From positions 2,613,501 to 2,677,500 of the forward strand of contig CM032230.1 of NCBI GenBank assembly GCA_019009955.1: 64,000 nt of DNA, in the 5' to 3' direction. The stretch is from Riptortus pedestris (taxonomy: Eukaryota > Arthropoda > Insecta > Hemiptera > Alydidae). Each line of letters starts with the position of its first letter. Positions within the stretch are counted from its first letter, which is position 1. The position numbers and the translations under genes were made by a program. The notes under the pieces are model-generated. The model worked only from the letters and a program-made list of their open reading frames with translations. It was not told the DNA's origin and searched no databases. Shown here one piece after another: positions 1 to 12,572 of the stretch.

Positions 1-237
1 ATAAAATGCATGAGATTGATTGAAAAATGTAAGATATGTGAAAAGGTGTCAATATCTGATGCTGTCACCACAACATTTCCTTCAACTCCTTTTGTTCCAT
101 TTAAAATATATAATATGTTTGGATGAATTTCATTTAAAACGACTACATGTGATATACATGATTTGTACTGCATAAATAATAATAATATAATAGAAAAATT
201 ACTTGACTTTTAATGACAGTATATCTTTCTCCAACTA
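1..237. other. AT-rich sequence, nothing recognised
   Basis: I see no coding signal or repeat, apart from the 13-nt tRNA leader at its right end. Confidence 0.6.
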
Positions 238-308
238 GCATCGGTGGTTCAGTGGTAGAATGCTCGCCTGCCACGCGGGCGGCCCGGGTTCGATTCCCGG
301 CCGATGCA
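238..308 (+). tRNA. tRNA-Gly (GCC), copy 1
   Basis: Reads glycine GGC/GGU codons in cytosolic translation. A full cloverleaf can be drawn: acceptor arm GCATCGG (238-244) pairs with CCGATGC (301-307), discriminator A at 308; anticodon stem CTCGC/GCGGG encloses loop CTGCCAC with anticodon GCC at 270-272; the T arm carries the B-box GGTTCGATTCC. CCA is not encoded, as expected for a eukaryotic nuclear gene. A run of ten T at about 314-323 is a strong RNA polymerase III terminator. The 5' leader CTTTCTCCAACTA (225-237) recurs before all four other copies. The internal A and B boxes are intact, so the gene looks functional. Confidence 0.97.
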
Positions 309-2391
309 CAACATTTTTTTTTTGTAAAATGTCTTTAATTAAACCTGAAAGAAGGGGTCAACTTAGGTTTGGCTCACTCTAAGTATTAAAACTGAGAGTT
401 ACCTAATATTCGTAAGCAGTATATTATAAAGTGGTTTGTAACTATAGAGTGAATAGAGTCAGATCTGTCAGGATATCTCAAACATCAAATGCAAGAAAAT
501 GAAGAAGACCAAAGCATGAGTGCATATTTGTTTTGATTATCTCTGATTTACAAGAATTATACATTTATATAGTTTATGTATTGTTGGGATAACTATATGT
601 AAGTCTGTCAACTATTTTAATCTTTGGGGACAGTCTTCTTTAAGCAAAAGATTAGTACAGAACTAGAAATTTTATTGCCATACATGTTACTCTTAACAGG
701 CAATTTCATACATTCTCTAAGCCTATATTATATCCTTCGATTTGGCTTTTGGAGATGATACCTGGCATACATATGTACACACAACTATTCCTAAATTGAT
801 TAAAGATTCACATGAAGTAATTAGAAAATAAATATTTAGTAAAATAACTTTATACTTAATTTATGCAACATCATATTCCAGTTATGTAGTATTCTTTCAT
901 ATTTCATTTTCAATTTAAGAAATAAAGATGTGTTTTGCAAAATTGTTACATCATTTATATAAAACTTTGAAGAATTTTCATTAGTTATTAATGGAAAAGG
1001 TTTATTCATTCGGAAGGGGAACAGAAGATGCACAAAGGAGCTCAGCTGGACTACTTGAGATAGATTCAGCTGAGAGGCAGAATGCTAATAAGATGCAGAG
1101 CATAAATGCATATGAAGGCCTCTGATGAATAGATGACGAGTCCTATTCTTGTCGAGTGAAGCCTACCTGCCCGTTCTGAATGGCCAGTCGACGGGAAATA
1201 TGTAATACGAATCCCATCTAAGGCAACAATGCAGCTCTAGGGTTCAATAGTCCATTCAGATGGTCGGTAACTAGCTGCCGGGCCAGCTTGTTGGTTCTTC
1301 CAGACTCTTCCCCCGATGGCAGGTTAAGAACGGGAAGAGGCTGAGAGAGAGAGGGCCGTCCTACGATACGTCGAAAGAAAAGCTTTGTCTGATTGCCTGT
1401 AAACGATTGTTCCGACTCGAATAGGGAGAGGGAGGAGGAGAGAGAGAGAGAGAGATAATCCTCGGTTGAGAGAGCAAGGATTGAGAGAGAGAATGGGAGG
1501 AAAGAGGCAAGGCTCTTGGGCAATTTCACTCTGAAGCCTCCATTATCTTTCATCTCATTCACAGCCAATACAATGCGCCCCTTTTTATTTTTTTAAACTG
1601 TTATTCACCTTCAATCTCTTATTCACGCTCTTTTCATTTTTTGTTTGTTTTGCTTGTTTGCAAGCAATCATTCCACTATTCGATGCACTTTGGCAAACTG
1701 CCCTATTCTTCGAACCATTTCATTCTCGATGCATCGGTTCAACACAATATTTTTACCTCCAATACGAGCGAAGAAATTCATTGATTTTTTGCTCTTCCCT
1801 AATCCTCCCCTGCTCCTTAGTCGATTTTACTTCGATCACAATAAGTATTACACAGCTACACGTGAAAATAATCCTAAATAAAGAATTTGAACATTCTACG
1901 GTTAGTTGTAATATTCTTCGGTTGTGTGCAAATGTCATTTTTTAGTTATGCGAGAAAGGTTCAGACGTCACACCGAAATTAGTCGAAACTTGAAAGTTTT
2001 AGCATATACAATACTTTCTTTACTTAAAATTAGTACAAGAAAGTAAAAATGAGATAAATGTTGCATTTTATTCCGTCTCATGTTACTGAAAGTTTGGTAA
2101 ATCATTGGAAGAGTTTTAGTACATTTAAGACTACCAAAGTAACGTTTCAACCGTTTGAACAAATAACTTGTTTTCCAGTTTGTTCTATGATTCACTGATT
2201 TATGTTTCAACATAATTTTCAAACAAGTCATATCATAACTCTATTATAATCAAGTATTTTAAAAATTATAGAATGGTAATTAGAATAACAACGCTTCAGG
2301 AAATTCTTTTTTCGATTTCATCAAATTTCATTGTGCTTAACAGGAATAAAATAATATGAATCTCCCATCTTTCCTAAATCCACAAAAGTCT
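309..2391. other. non-repetitive intergenic or intronic stretch
   Basis: No recognised gene. The part from about 1010 to 1560 is richer in G+C than its surroundings and has a 116-codon open frame on the minus strand (1218-1568), but the translation is serine/leucine-rich from a GAGA tract and resembles no family I know. The GC-richer part could be an exon, a conserved non-coding element or simple-repeat-derived sequence; I cannot decide. Confidence 0.4.
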
Positions 2392-3215
2392 GTCACGCAG
2401 GGGCTGCGTAAACTAAGCAGATTTCCCACGCGAAGGTTTACAATAGATAAATATACATACAGGTAACACTACCGTGAATGCTCAGTAAATGTACAATACA
2501 AGTTAATAATCTCTACAACGGAGCTGAATTCTAGCGAAACAGGCCAGCCAACCTTGTAGCGCTGCATAAATAGGCCGGAAAGACAAACAATTAATGAAAT
2601 ATATCTGAATATATCATATTAATTTTATTGAAAACAATTTACTAAAGTAATGAATCAGAATCAGTTATATCTCAATCACTCAAATTTTAGTAATCCAAAA
2701 ACAAAAGAGGGGGGGGGGGTCAACAGAACGTATTTGCATATGAAACACTAGTGAGTTCAATGAAAACAATATTTGGTATTTTGGCTTCAATTAATATGTT
2801 TTATTATATAACAGAGCATTGTTTATGTAACACTAGTAGAAGTGGGGGTTTACTGAAGGCTCAAAACTGAAAAATGCAAATATCTCGGTTAATATTCAAG
2901 ATAAAGAATAAATGTATATAACAATATTTATAGTACATTTAATGTGCAATAAGATTGATTCTATACACTTCTTCGATTCGACTTATAGTAACCGAGATAT
3001 TTCGAATTTTCAAAATTTTCCCCATTTAAACCACCTCTCCCCCTGGTCCGATTTCAGCCGTTAACAAATTTAATTTTTCTTTTTACATAAAATGACTAAA
3101 TGTCAAGTTTGGTAACGATCAAATGAAAATTGAGAGCGCAACAACAGTAACAATCAACATATTTTGATGTATTGAAAAAATTGACCTTGGGAGATGACTC
3201 ATGACAAACCTGTAA
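2392..3215 (-). mobile_element. PER copy, nearly full length
   Basis: Begins with the hairpin end GTCACGCAGGGGCTGCGT followed by AAACTAAGCAGATTTCCC, continues through the shared body (CAAATATCTCGGTTAATATT, CTGGTCCGATTTCAGCC, GGTAACGATCAAA) and fades near 3160-3215, where the usual distal arm and microsatellite are degraded. It is one of the longer versions, containing AACAGGCCAGCCAACCTTGT, which is absent from short copies. Confidence 0.7.
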
Positions 3216-6200
3216 GTCAAATAATTATAGAACCCCCTTTTCAATGAGTTGTTTACTAAATTTGTAAATTTTCTTTATATTTTTGAATGTTAAAGTAATT
3301 TGTATATTAAGGTCTTGGTGAAGTTCTTATATGTACCGAAATGTCGACAATTATACTATAAGTTATTCTTTATCCCAACCGCTTCTTGACCGACATCCAC
3401 ACTTAATAATTACAACCTAAGATAGAAGCATGGTCAATTAAAACCTATCAAGAATTTAACATTTCACTCTTTACAAGTTTCAAGGATTGATAACCAATCT
3501 GAAATAAATCAATCATTTTCACGTTTAGTCTCTCTCAAGACTAATAGTAAATTTAATGTCGTCATTTTATTACATTATTCAATACTTGTAAGGAGATATT
3601 ATGTAAAATAATTGTTTTGACAGAGCCTAATCACTAATTATTGTCCAAAAAAATATATGTAATCATTGCTAAAATTAAAAAAAAAATAACGATTTAAAAT
3701 TAAATCGTTGTAAAAACTTAAATCAGTCCATTTCATTTTCAATCTCCTCATTAGAATCCATTGGTAGTGTGTGGTCCACATTTAGTTGAGAAAAAAAAAA
3801 TCCTTTCTTTATTATAATTCAAAAGTATACATTGTGTTATTTATCCATTTGTTATAGTCTTACCAAAGAGCTTACTGGACAATTCATTCTCAAAAGTACA
3901 AAAAAAACAAAACAAAAAAAAACTATAAAATACAGGAACCTAATTTTTTTCCTACTACTAAATATCAGACACAAACAATAACACTTCTCAAATCTAAACT
4001 GATACAATTCATTTCAGGAGATGGATCTACAAAAAGCTACTTGTACAAATTTAATCTCACAATTGTGACAATGACTGAACAGATTTATGGCCAGCTCTAA
4101 TATGATTTGTACGGGACCAAGAGCAGAACTCCTCAAGTAGATTACCTTACAAAACGGAACTTGGCCGAAGGACTAACCGAAACTAGTTCTTACATACAAC
4201 AAGGGATTCAATGCAAGAATAGGACACCGTTTTGTAGATCAGTTTATGCACGTTCGTGATGTTTACATATTTTTTTTGTATTGATTTTATAATACTTATT
4301 ATTATTGTAAACAAACAGTTATTGTGTAATTATTGAAATGTGTGTAGTATCCAAAGGATGGAGCACACACTACTTAAATAAACTCCCTTCCAAGTGGGAT
4401 TCTCTGCGTAGAAACAGGAACTACTACATATTTCACATTGTACTACAAGTACGATATCATCGCTATAACCCTTCTTTATCACTACGTGAAGTGCTCATCT
4501 TTCACAAACTAGCGTGTGTTGATCGTCCAATTGCGAGTTAACAAAATTAAAGGAGGCTGTCAGCTGTTAAGTAGTTAAATTTGTCAACTAAGAAAAAGAA
4601 AAGTTTTTCATAATTGGCTGAAGCCAATAACAAGAAATTCTTAACACCCGCTTGTAGAAGGTGAATATATTTCAATTCAGATGTATAAATGAAGAAAATT
4701 ACACCGATTGATGCTTCGTTCTTCTGCTTCTTAAAGTCAGCCAAACTCTAGTAGCAGCCAGGGGGAGCAATATTGAATAAAGAGAAAATATGAGGAATGG
4801 ATCAGATGAAATGTGTAATAAGTCAGCTGATTAAGGCACTCATATTGGCAATATGGTTGAGCCGGTGTCAAATATATTAAGACTTAGCTGTTAATTTCCC
4901 ACTCCCCCCGGAGAGAAGGAAATGTAATAAGGAGGGATTACATAAATAATTCTATCTGCAATATGTGTGGAGGGTTGGGTTTCCATCCATCAGGGATCAG
5001 AGCAAGTTGTGACGGCCCTTCTAACCGCCACCCCCACGAGGGTGCATCCTATATCAGCTCCATAAACAGACAGACTTCTCAATTATACCACCGTCAACAG
5101 ATGTACCGCGTTCCCATATGCAAAACACTAGGCGGCCCATTCCAAATCTCTCTAATGCAAACAAGAATAATATCAGTAAACACCGCCGCTCGCTCTACAC
5201 GGCTCTATTTATAATTCCATATAGAAACGATCCGGGGCTAGTGTTGGAGCAATGAATCCATTGCTGCAAAAGGCCGTCTTCTATTTGTAACAACAATCCA
5301 AATATAGCTATGTATATCATATCATGGAGGTGCTGGCTTTCAATAGTATAATACGATATACATTGAAGTAGTTCTCTCGACACTTACAATCGGCCCATGA
5401 AATTAACAGTCTCCTACTTGATGGCAAAGACCCGTTTGCTCCACTACATTGATTTGACAACAAGACTGACAGAATGCCTAAAAAAGAGGACATCAACACT
5501 TTCTCTACCACTTACAACAACTATTGGCAGAAGGCCTAAACACATTATCAACACATTTTGATACCTAAACGAAATTCATATTTACATTAAAATTAGGTCA
5601 CTGGTGTAAAACAAAATTTCATATTATATGCATTAACTGACGTAAATATAATGTTAACAGCTGACCCAGCTGAAATTGCAACACATAACATGGAATTTCT
5701 GACAGTAACGTAAGAGTCAGTCTTCTCTAGGCAATACGGATTCGCATGCAGTTTCACATATTAGCAAAACTACCCAACCTTCTAGTTCTTATTAATTATT
5801 CACCATTACCTGTATGCCTGCTTCGCCCATCACATTTGTAATGAGACATAATAGATTGGTTATATGTATAATATATAGGTGAGATAGGTTATATATTGGG
5901 TATATGTATAATATATAGGTAAGGTAAGGGGTAATTAGGGTGTTATGCAATTATTGGAGTCTGACTGAACAGAGGCAGTGAGACTCCAATTGCCGGCGCC
6001 CATTTAAAACGTTTCGGCCCGCGATGTAAATATCCAGCAAATGGCTGCGAGGAAGTCTAAGGTGCGTACAATGACTCACAAGATGGGTGTTTGTGGGTCA
6101 CGGATTACCTGTTAGAATTAATAAAAAATTTAATGATTATAAATTGGATGAACCGCTGGTATGGGACTACCCTAAGGTACAGGGGGGGGGGAGAGAAGGA

Positions 6201-7509
6201 TAAGAAAAAATATAAAACTATTAAAAAAAAAAAAACAAGAGATTCGAGTGGTGGGAATTCAAATATTTTTCTCTTACTGTCGATCCCTTGAACCGCTGTA
6301 GCAATGTTTACAGAGTATCAGCCAAAATAAACAGTATCTGAGTATGCTCAGGGTTCCTTTGGCAGGCAACTTCCTGTATGACAAACCAACAGGCTAGGAA
6401 AAGCCAGAGCAACACTGACGCCCGTCCTGTTTCAGTAGTATTCCAGCCAGAAGATGTACTTCTAAAGTATAGTAACATTTTAAATCGTCTTACCATGCTG
6501 AAGAACTACTAAAGGATATGACAGAAGTCTGCTAACAAAATCGGCTAATCTTACGGTCGTGCATCAGTATGGCTGGCACGTTTGGTGAACACGGACGATG
6601 AGAAAGTGATGAATGTTCCTCAGCTGACAGCTATGACGTCAGCCGAATTTCTTCATAAATATCATCGACTTGGTTAGTGCTGAATTAGAGTGCGAAACGT
6701 GTTGCAAGGGACATTAGCAACAGGAGTAGTAGCTAGCTCCATCATCTCGTGAGATGACTAGCCAAGATATGGAGGGTTCGTAGCCTCAAGGGCAAGATGG
6801 GTCTCCAGCAGCCCGGAACAAGGCGATAGACGGAATGGGATCTCAATTACTCACTACTTGAGGGGTCCGACCCCTTGCAGATCGTTTATCAAAGTTAAAT
6901 GTCTTCTCCCTTGGAGCGAACCGCTTCAGAGCTGAGTCGACGAATTTTCCCTATTAAATCAGATGCCTTCATCAGATTGTGGGCCTAATGTAGTTTGGCG
7001 CTGGCTGACGGAGTCCCAATTGATGGGTCGCTGTACGTCGAACAGCATTGGGATGCTAAATCCACTACAATCGCGGATTGTACTAAAGCAACTGCAAGAA
7101 ATGGGAAGAAGAAGAATTCCATGGGAATCAAACTATCATGTTTTATTAATAGAAGGTAAAATAAAGTTGTTGCTGCTCTTACCACAATCTGCAGTTGTCT
7201 TCAACATCTGAAGACTTAATAGAAAATGTCTGACAGCTTCGAAATGTGATTCCAGTACCTCCTCCATCAGCTATGTCCCAACACACTTCCTTATAAACAT
7301 TTGTAATCGAATCATTGAGCAATAAGCCCCCTACTTTTACTTAATTTAAAACAATCACGGTCTGATTCAACTGACTAAATCATTGGGGGATTTACTCATT
7401 TTGCACTCACAAATTTGTGAACTGCTTCTATTAATTCATTTTCTAGGATAGTATTTTACATGTCGACATCTCAGTTTCCCATTTTTAAATTCCAAGATAA
7501 ACTGAATCC
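3216..7509. other. mostly single-copy stretch, no gene recognised
   Basis: AT-rich to about 4860, then GC-richer islands near 4870-5100, 5930-6080 and 6560-7070. A reading frame at 4338-4541 is not similar to anything I recognise. At 5850-5930 a block of about 45 bp built on GGTTATATGTATAATATA is duplicated in tandem. ATTGGAGTCT (5953-5962) pairs with AGACTCCAAT (5981-5990) across an 18-nt loop. No splice-supported exon structure is evident. Confidence 0.4.
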
Positions 7510-8350
7510 AACATCTACCTACTTCGCCGAATAGACGGTACATGGGCATCTTCAGATAAGGACAAATGCGCAGTCCTTCTCACCTCATCCAGATCCTCGG
7601 GACCACTCCCACTCCCAGATTTCCTCGATTCACCATTACCAATGGAAGAGTCCACCACGTCCTGTTTTACCATCAGAGATCAAACGCATCATTTGCCGCC
7701 TTCCTCGCAATACACCTACAGGGTTTGATCTAATTTCCTCTAAAATTGTTCGTCTACTCTCAACCAAGGCCATTACATTCAACAGTACAGGAATGGCTTC
7801 GCGTTGTATGTCACATATCTGCATCAATCGAGTAAAAAGAGCATTGCACGCCAACCTTTCCGATACTCTTTCCCGGCACATTTTACCTTATACTTGGATC
7901 CTAACTTTCCAACTGATTTTTCGAGTCCATCAAGGAAATGAATACTCAGACTACTATCCTTTGAATGCAAATCTCACAATATCACTTTTTCCGTCCGGCG
8001 AAGTTTCTGTCCTCCTGTCCATATTCCTTTACCACTAGCAGATTGTGTACGCTACCTTGTACTACATTTGGACACCAGACTTACTTGGAAACCCCACAAA
8101 ATAATTAAAGGAAAGAACTTAACAGACGATTCGGACAACTTTACGGACTGTTAAATAGAAGATCTCACTTGTCTACCGAAAACAAACAAAAATATACTAG
8201 TTACTATTTAAACCAATATGGACATAAGCAATAGGAGTGCGGGCTACAGCAAAACCTTCCAGACTTTCCAATCCAAAGTCCTGCCCACCATAATAGATAC
8301 TCCAACTCTTTAATTCACATCCCTAACCTGAGCCACATTATCAAGTTACA
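7510..8350 (+). pseudogene. Jockey-type LINE reverse transcriptase remnant, frameshifted and internally deleted
   Basis: Pieces of a non-LTR retrotransposon ORF2 are legible in order across several frameshifts. About 7675-7790 reads EIKRIICRLPRN then GFDLISSKIVRLLSTKAITF, the segment that precedes the reverse-transcriptase core of Jockey-like elements. The catalytic core with the YADD box is missing, so a large internal deletion separates this from the C-terminal thumb region: VRYLVLHLDTRLTWKPH (8047-8097), NRRFGQLYGLLNRRSHLS then TENKQK (about 8120-8195) and SKTFQTFQSKVLPTIIDTP (about 8250-8305). The family is known to encode an endonuclease-reverse transcriptase that copies the element into new sites. 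Stops and frameshifts make this copy dead. The motif order makes the assignment secure; the exact clade is inferred. Confidence 0.8.
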
Positions 8351-9624
8351 GGTCATTTGAACCGTTCCAGCCCAATATATTGTTATGTACATCATACGAT
8401 AGCGAACCATATTATTGTGAAAATAGTGAATAAAATAGAAGGAAACAAGGGTGGTAAGAGTTTTGGTGCGGGCTTGAAGCATTAGATGAAGATGGCTGGT
8501 GGTAGCGTTATAATTCTATAGAGTGGGCTGTAGTCTCCATTGGAGGAGCAATAAAAGCCCCCAATAAAACATTTAGTACTCCTCCAGCTCCAGGTTCCAT
8601 TTGTATCTGTAGGCCATTGTCCAACCTGTGGAGCCCTCCAGCTCTTTATTTATAACTGTCTCTGCTTTATTAGGCCTTCTCCAGCGGCCTTCTCCAGCAG
8701 ATGGACTACCTACGACATTTCAGCCTCCACCATCTTTATTACCCTCTTCCTCTCTCCTCAACCCACTTTCGCTCTAACTCTCTTCTCAACTCCAATTGCA
8801 ATAGGAGTTGTAATAGATAGACCTTTTGTTGGAACTCTTAATAAATAAGCTTTATTTATGTTTCTCGTTCGGTTGCCATTAGAGACTCCGTTATCAATTG
8901 TCCCTATTCTGGATGATACCATTCCAATCTACTAAGTGAAGTCCTTGGTTTACTTTCCAATCTCTCAGCTCACATCCTCAGTCTGTATCGCATAGATGTA
9001 TGTACATCATGTTGGTTGGCTAGTACAGGGAGCCGGTCGAGTAACCACCTTAGACCCAAAGAACCTTTTAGCTTTCATAGCCGGAAATTGGCTATTTCAT
9101 TTATTTACTTTATGTCTTCTCCTTTCTTCCTCTCCCAGATGCCTATATAGCTTTAGGAACATGGCTTTCGAACGTTACGACGTTTGCTTCAAAGCTAGCC
9201 TTCAACAGCCGTAAATATGGCGACGGTAATGATACTATAGGCAGATAAAGATATGTCAGATTTTCCTTTAATTAAAGATCCAATATTGCGTGAACAGAGC
9301 TAGGCCAGGACTAGCTATTTCAGTGAGAAGATAATCTAGTCCCGTCACCTTTGATGCTGCAATCTTTTCGGAAGTATCCGCCTTCCAGCAAAAAAACTGT
9401 TCCTCAGCTCTAGGTCAAGCCGTCCAATCTCTTCGTATCCAATATCAGCTGATTGGCCAGACATGCACTCGTACTTTATGCATCTTATCTCCCTCTTCAC
9501 CTTGGTTGATTCCAAAAACTTATAACTTTTTCAAAGGCTATGTTGCACAGAATGAGAATACAATAATTACCTTATCCCAAAAGTGCCTCAACATATATAC
9601 AGTATATACATACATATAGCCATA

Positions 9625-9662
<38 letters not shown>

Positions 9663-9770
9663 ATAGATGAGTAGGTTTGATATAATAATCAGCAAGCGTT
9701 GATGCATGAATCATTAAATGATTAAAAGGCTAAATGAATGATAAATGAAGTAAAAACATATAAATAATCA
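8351..9770. other. single-copy stretch with a (TG)n tract
   Basis: No gene recognised. CT-rich stretches occur at 8570-8790, and a (TG)15 tract at 9628-9657 follows TATACA repeats. Confidence 0.4.
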
Positions 9771-9878
9771 AGGGAAATCAACTTTTGAGGTCGTACTCAT
9801 GACGCGATTTTCAAAACTTTTCTTCAAATGACCATCGATACTACCCAGGAGATGACGAAAATGAGGTCCGTATATATA
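9771..9878 (+). mobile_element. PER left arm, interrupted copy (part 1)
   Basis: AAGGGAAATCA, TGAGGTCGTACTCATGACGCG, CCATCGAT and CAGGAGATGACGAAAATGAGG form the conserved PER left arm. It stops at a short (TA)n tract where a TCR element begins; the matching right arm resumes at 11480. Together they form one PER copy split by an insertion. Confidence 0.8.
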
Positions 9879-9880
9879 TA

Positions 9881-10075
9881 CTAGCTAAGGTACCCGGCTT
9901 CGCCCGGGAATTCATTTTAGGCTGAATAAAGATGGTATTTATTTGGCAAGGCTATACTTTACACAATATTTTAACATTTCCCGATGTATACCCGTCGTTG
10001 CTGTGGATATGTTAATAATAAAATTGTTTGTTATGTAAGGCACAAAATTTTTATATATCCCTCCTGAGCATTTAG

Positions 10076-10113
<38 letters not shown>

Positions 10114-11383
10114 CATAATCATTGAAAGTATTCTGTCCTCCAAACTATGTTTGATTTAACTTCCTTTCCCTTGATACGGTCAAAGACCAACAGTGACTGA
10201 AAACAGAACGGAAAATGTAATATAGCGAATATTTATTTCAGGCTTCTTTATAAATCCCCCCCTCCTCACGTTAGAACCTAAAAAATTAATATAGCTTATA
10301 ATCGTTTAAGAATTAATGCTAATTCACATGCCGAGTTTTGTTAAGTTCCATTCAATTGTTAGAGCCCAATAAAACTTTCGGCTCCCGCTTTGTTTTTTAG
10401 TGCATATCTCGTTTATACTTTGTAATATTACAAAAGTGAATATAACAAACGTTACTTTCAATAACAAAATAAACAGCTTTTGTTATGTGCATAATTGCCG
10501 AAAAACCAATAGGAAACGAAGTATCACTATTTTTAATTTCAGGCCTCCATTACAACCCCCACTCCTGCTTGTCCCTAGAAATAATGGTACAGCTTATTAT
10601 CATGGAGGAGTTAGTGTTAATTCACACACGGAAGTTTGTTTAGTTCGGTTGAGTCTTTGGTACCAAATAAAATTGTTCATTCCCGTTAAAGTTTTTTAGC
10701 GTATAAATCATTTATACTTCCGTATTCGGCAAAAGTGCATATAACAAAAGTTACTTTAAATAACAAAATAAACAACTTTTGTTATGTTCATATTTGCAAA
10801 AAAAACAATAGGAAACGAAATATCGCTATTTTTAATTTCTGGCATCCCTCATAACCCCCACTCCTGTTGGTATGACTTGTTATAATTAAAGTGTTAGTGA
10901 TAATACATATACCGAGTTTTATTTATTTCGGTTGGATCTTTTGTCCCAAATAAAATTGTTCACTTCCGCTATAGGTTTTAGCGTATATCTCGTTTATAAT
11001 TCGGTATACGAAAAACGTGTATATAACAACAGTTACTCTAAATAAAAATATAAACAACTTTTGTTATGTTCATATTTGCCGAAAAAATAATATGAAACGA
11101 AATATCGATATTTTTAATTTCTGGCTTCCCTTATAACCCCCACTCCTGTTCGTCTCAGAGAATTTTAATATAGCCTAAAGTCTAAGTTGGGTTAGTAGTA
11201 ATATACATACCAAGTTTCATAAAATTCGGTTCAGCCGTTTATGCGTGAAAACGTAACAAACAAAAAAACAAATAAACAAACACCAAAGAAACAAAATGCA
11301 GTTATGGTGTCTATGACATGTGAAACGAAAAGTTATCGTGAAATTTCGGGGAAAAAATCAATGTACAGACAGAGGTTACAATG
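9881..11383 (+). mobile_element. TCR element A, inserted in PER
   Basis: Starts CTAGCTAAGGTACCCGGCTTC then GCCCGGGAA, ends with the family 3' segment (TTCGGTTCAGCCGTTTATGC, AACAAAC repeats, CAATGTACAGACAGAGGTTA) running into (TA)n. The core holds units of about 295 bp marked by CCCCCACTCC near 10256, 10556, 10855 and 11137, each with ATAACAAAAGTTAC and AAACAACTTTTGTTATG, an internal inverted repeat. It carries no credible protein-coding frame, so it is a non-autonomous element of unknown class; the AACAAAC-rich 3' end recalls insect LINE- or SINE-type ends. Confidence 0.8.
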
Positions 11384-11446
<63 letters not shown>

Positions 11447-11477
11447 GATATGTGTGTGTGTGTGTGTGTGTGTGTGT
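11384..11477. repeat. (TA)n(TG)n microsatellite at TCR/PER junction
   Basis: About 29 TA units followed by TACATAGATA and 13 TG units. It lies exactly between the 3' end of the TCR element and the right arm of PER. Confidence 0.95.
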
Positions 11478-11479
11478 CT

Positions 11480-11930
11480 GTTAACTCTCCAGTGGTCGCC
11501 AATTTTGCTTGATCGTTATCAAACTCGAATGTAAACGTTTTATGTAAAAATAAAGGTCAAGTTCGTTAATGGCTGAAATCGGACCAGTGGGAGGGGAGGG
11601 TTTAGAGAAGAGGATTGTTGATAATCCAAAATATCTCTGTTACCATACGTCAGATCAAAAATTTGTATAGAATCAATCGTATTGCAAATTTACTATAAAT
11701 ATTTTTATATACATTTATTCTCAATCTTTAATATTAAACGAGATGTTTGCAGTTTTTTAAGTGTGAGTGGATAACGGACGAGATGAGATCGGCTAACTTC
11801 GGTTATAGTAGTGAGTTTCCGCCTAGTTCAACCGTTTCCGAAAATGTTCGGCTCCCTTGAAATTTCTCAATTGTAAAGTTTCACGTGGGAAACCTGCTTA
11901 GTTTACGCATCTCCTGCGTGACGGGCTTTT
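11480..11930 (+). mobile_element. PER right arm, interrupted copy (part 2)
   Basis: Resumes with CTGTTAACTCTCCAGTGGTCG and continues through GATCGTTATCAAACTCGA, GGCTGAAATCGGACCAGTGG and ATTAAACGAGATGTTTGCA to the 3' end (CACGTGGGAAACCTGCTTAG and the CTCCTGCGTGACGGG hairpin remnant). It completes the copy begun at 9771. Confidence 0.8.
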
Positions 11931-12017
11931 TTCATTTTAGCTGGGATTCAAATTATATGGTTGTATTTATTTGTGGAATGTCCGAGATGAAATAATTCAT
12001 AGCCATTATTACATGGG

Positions 12018-12572
12018 GCTTCCCTTAAGGGAAATCAGCTATTGAGGTCGTACTCATGACGCAATTTTCGAAACTTTTCTTCAAATGTCCATCGATCCTA
12101 CCCAGGAGATGACGAAAATGAGGTCCACTAGAGAGAGAGAAACGCTCTAGCGGTCGCAATTTTTGTTTGATCGTTACCAAACTCGATATTTAAACGTTTT
12201 ATGCAAAAAGACAGATCAAGTTTGTTAATGGCTGAAATCGGACCAGTGGGAGGGGGGGGGGGTTAGAGGGGGGATTTTCGAAAATTCGAAAAATCTCCGT
12301 TACCATACGTCGGATCAAAAAATTGTATAGAACCAATCTTATTTTAAATTAAATGTACTATAAATATTGTTCTATACATTTATTCTCTATCTTGAATATT
12401 AACCGAGATATTTGCATTTTTATTAAATTTGGGCCGATAACGAATGACAGTTTCCCGCCAAAAGCTAGTTCGGCCCTTTGCCGTAACAGTTCGGCTCTCG
12501 TATGGAGATTTCTCTATTGTATAACTTCACGTGGGAAATCTGCTTAGTTTACGCAGCCCCTGCGTGACGGAC
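12018..12572 (+). mobile_element. PER copy, short full-length form
   Basis: A compact, almost complete copy: CTTCCCTTAAGGGAAATCAG at its left end, the left arm to GACGAAAATGAGGTCC, then a tiny (GA)n instead of a long microsatellite (12130-12140), then the right arm beginning CGCTCTAGCGGTCGC and ending in the hairpin ACGCA-GCCCC-TGCGT followed by GACGGAC and a T run. It is useful as a family reference because nothing is inserted in it. Confidence 0.85.

Noticed and set aside
1218..1568. 116-codon minus-strand frame as a gene
   Set aside because: Half of it is serine/leucine text from a GAGA tract; no recognised motif or splice context.
5953..5990. 10-bp stem with 18-nt loop as a microRNA precursor
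   Set aside because: Stem too short for a pre-miRNA, and its extension is broken by a duplicated ATT.
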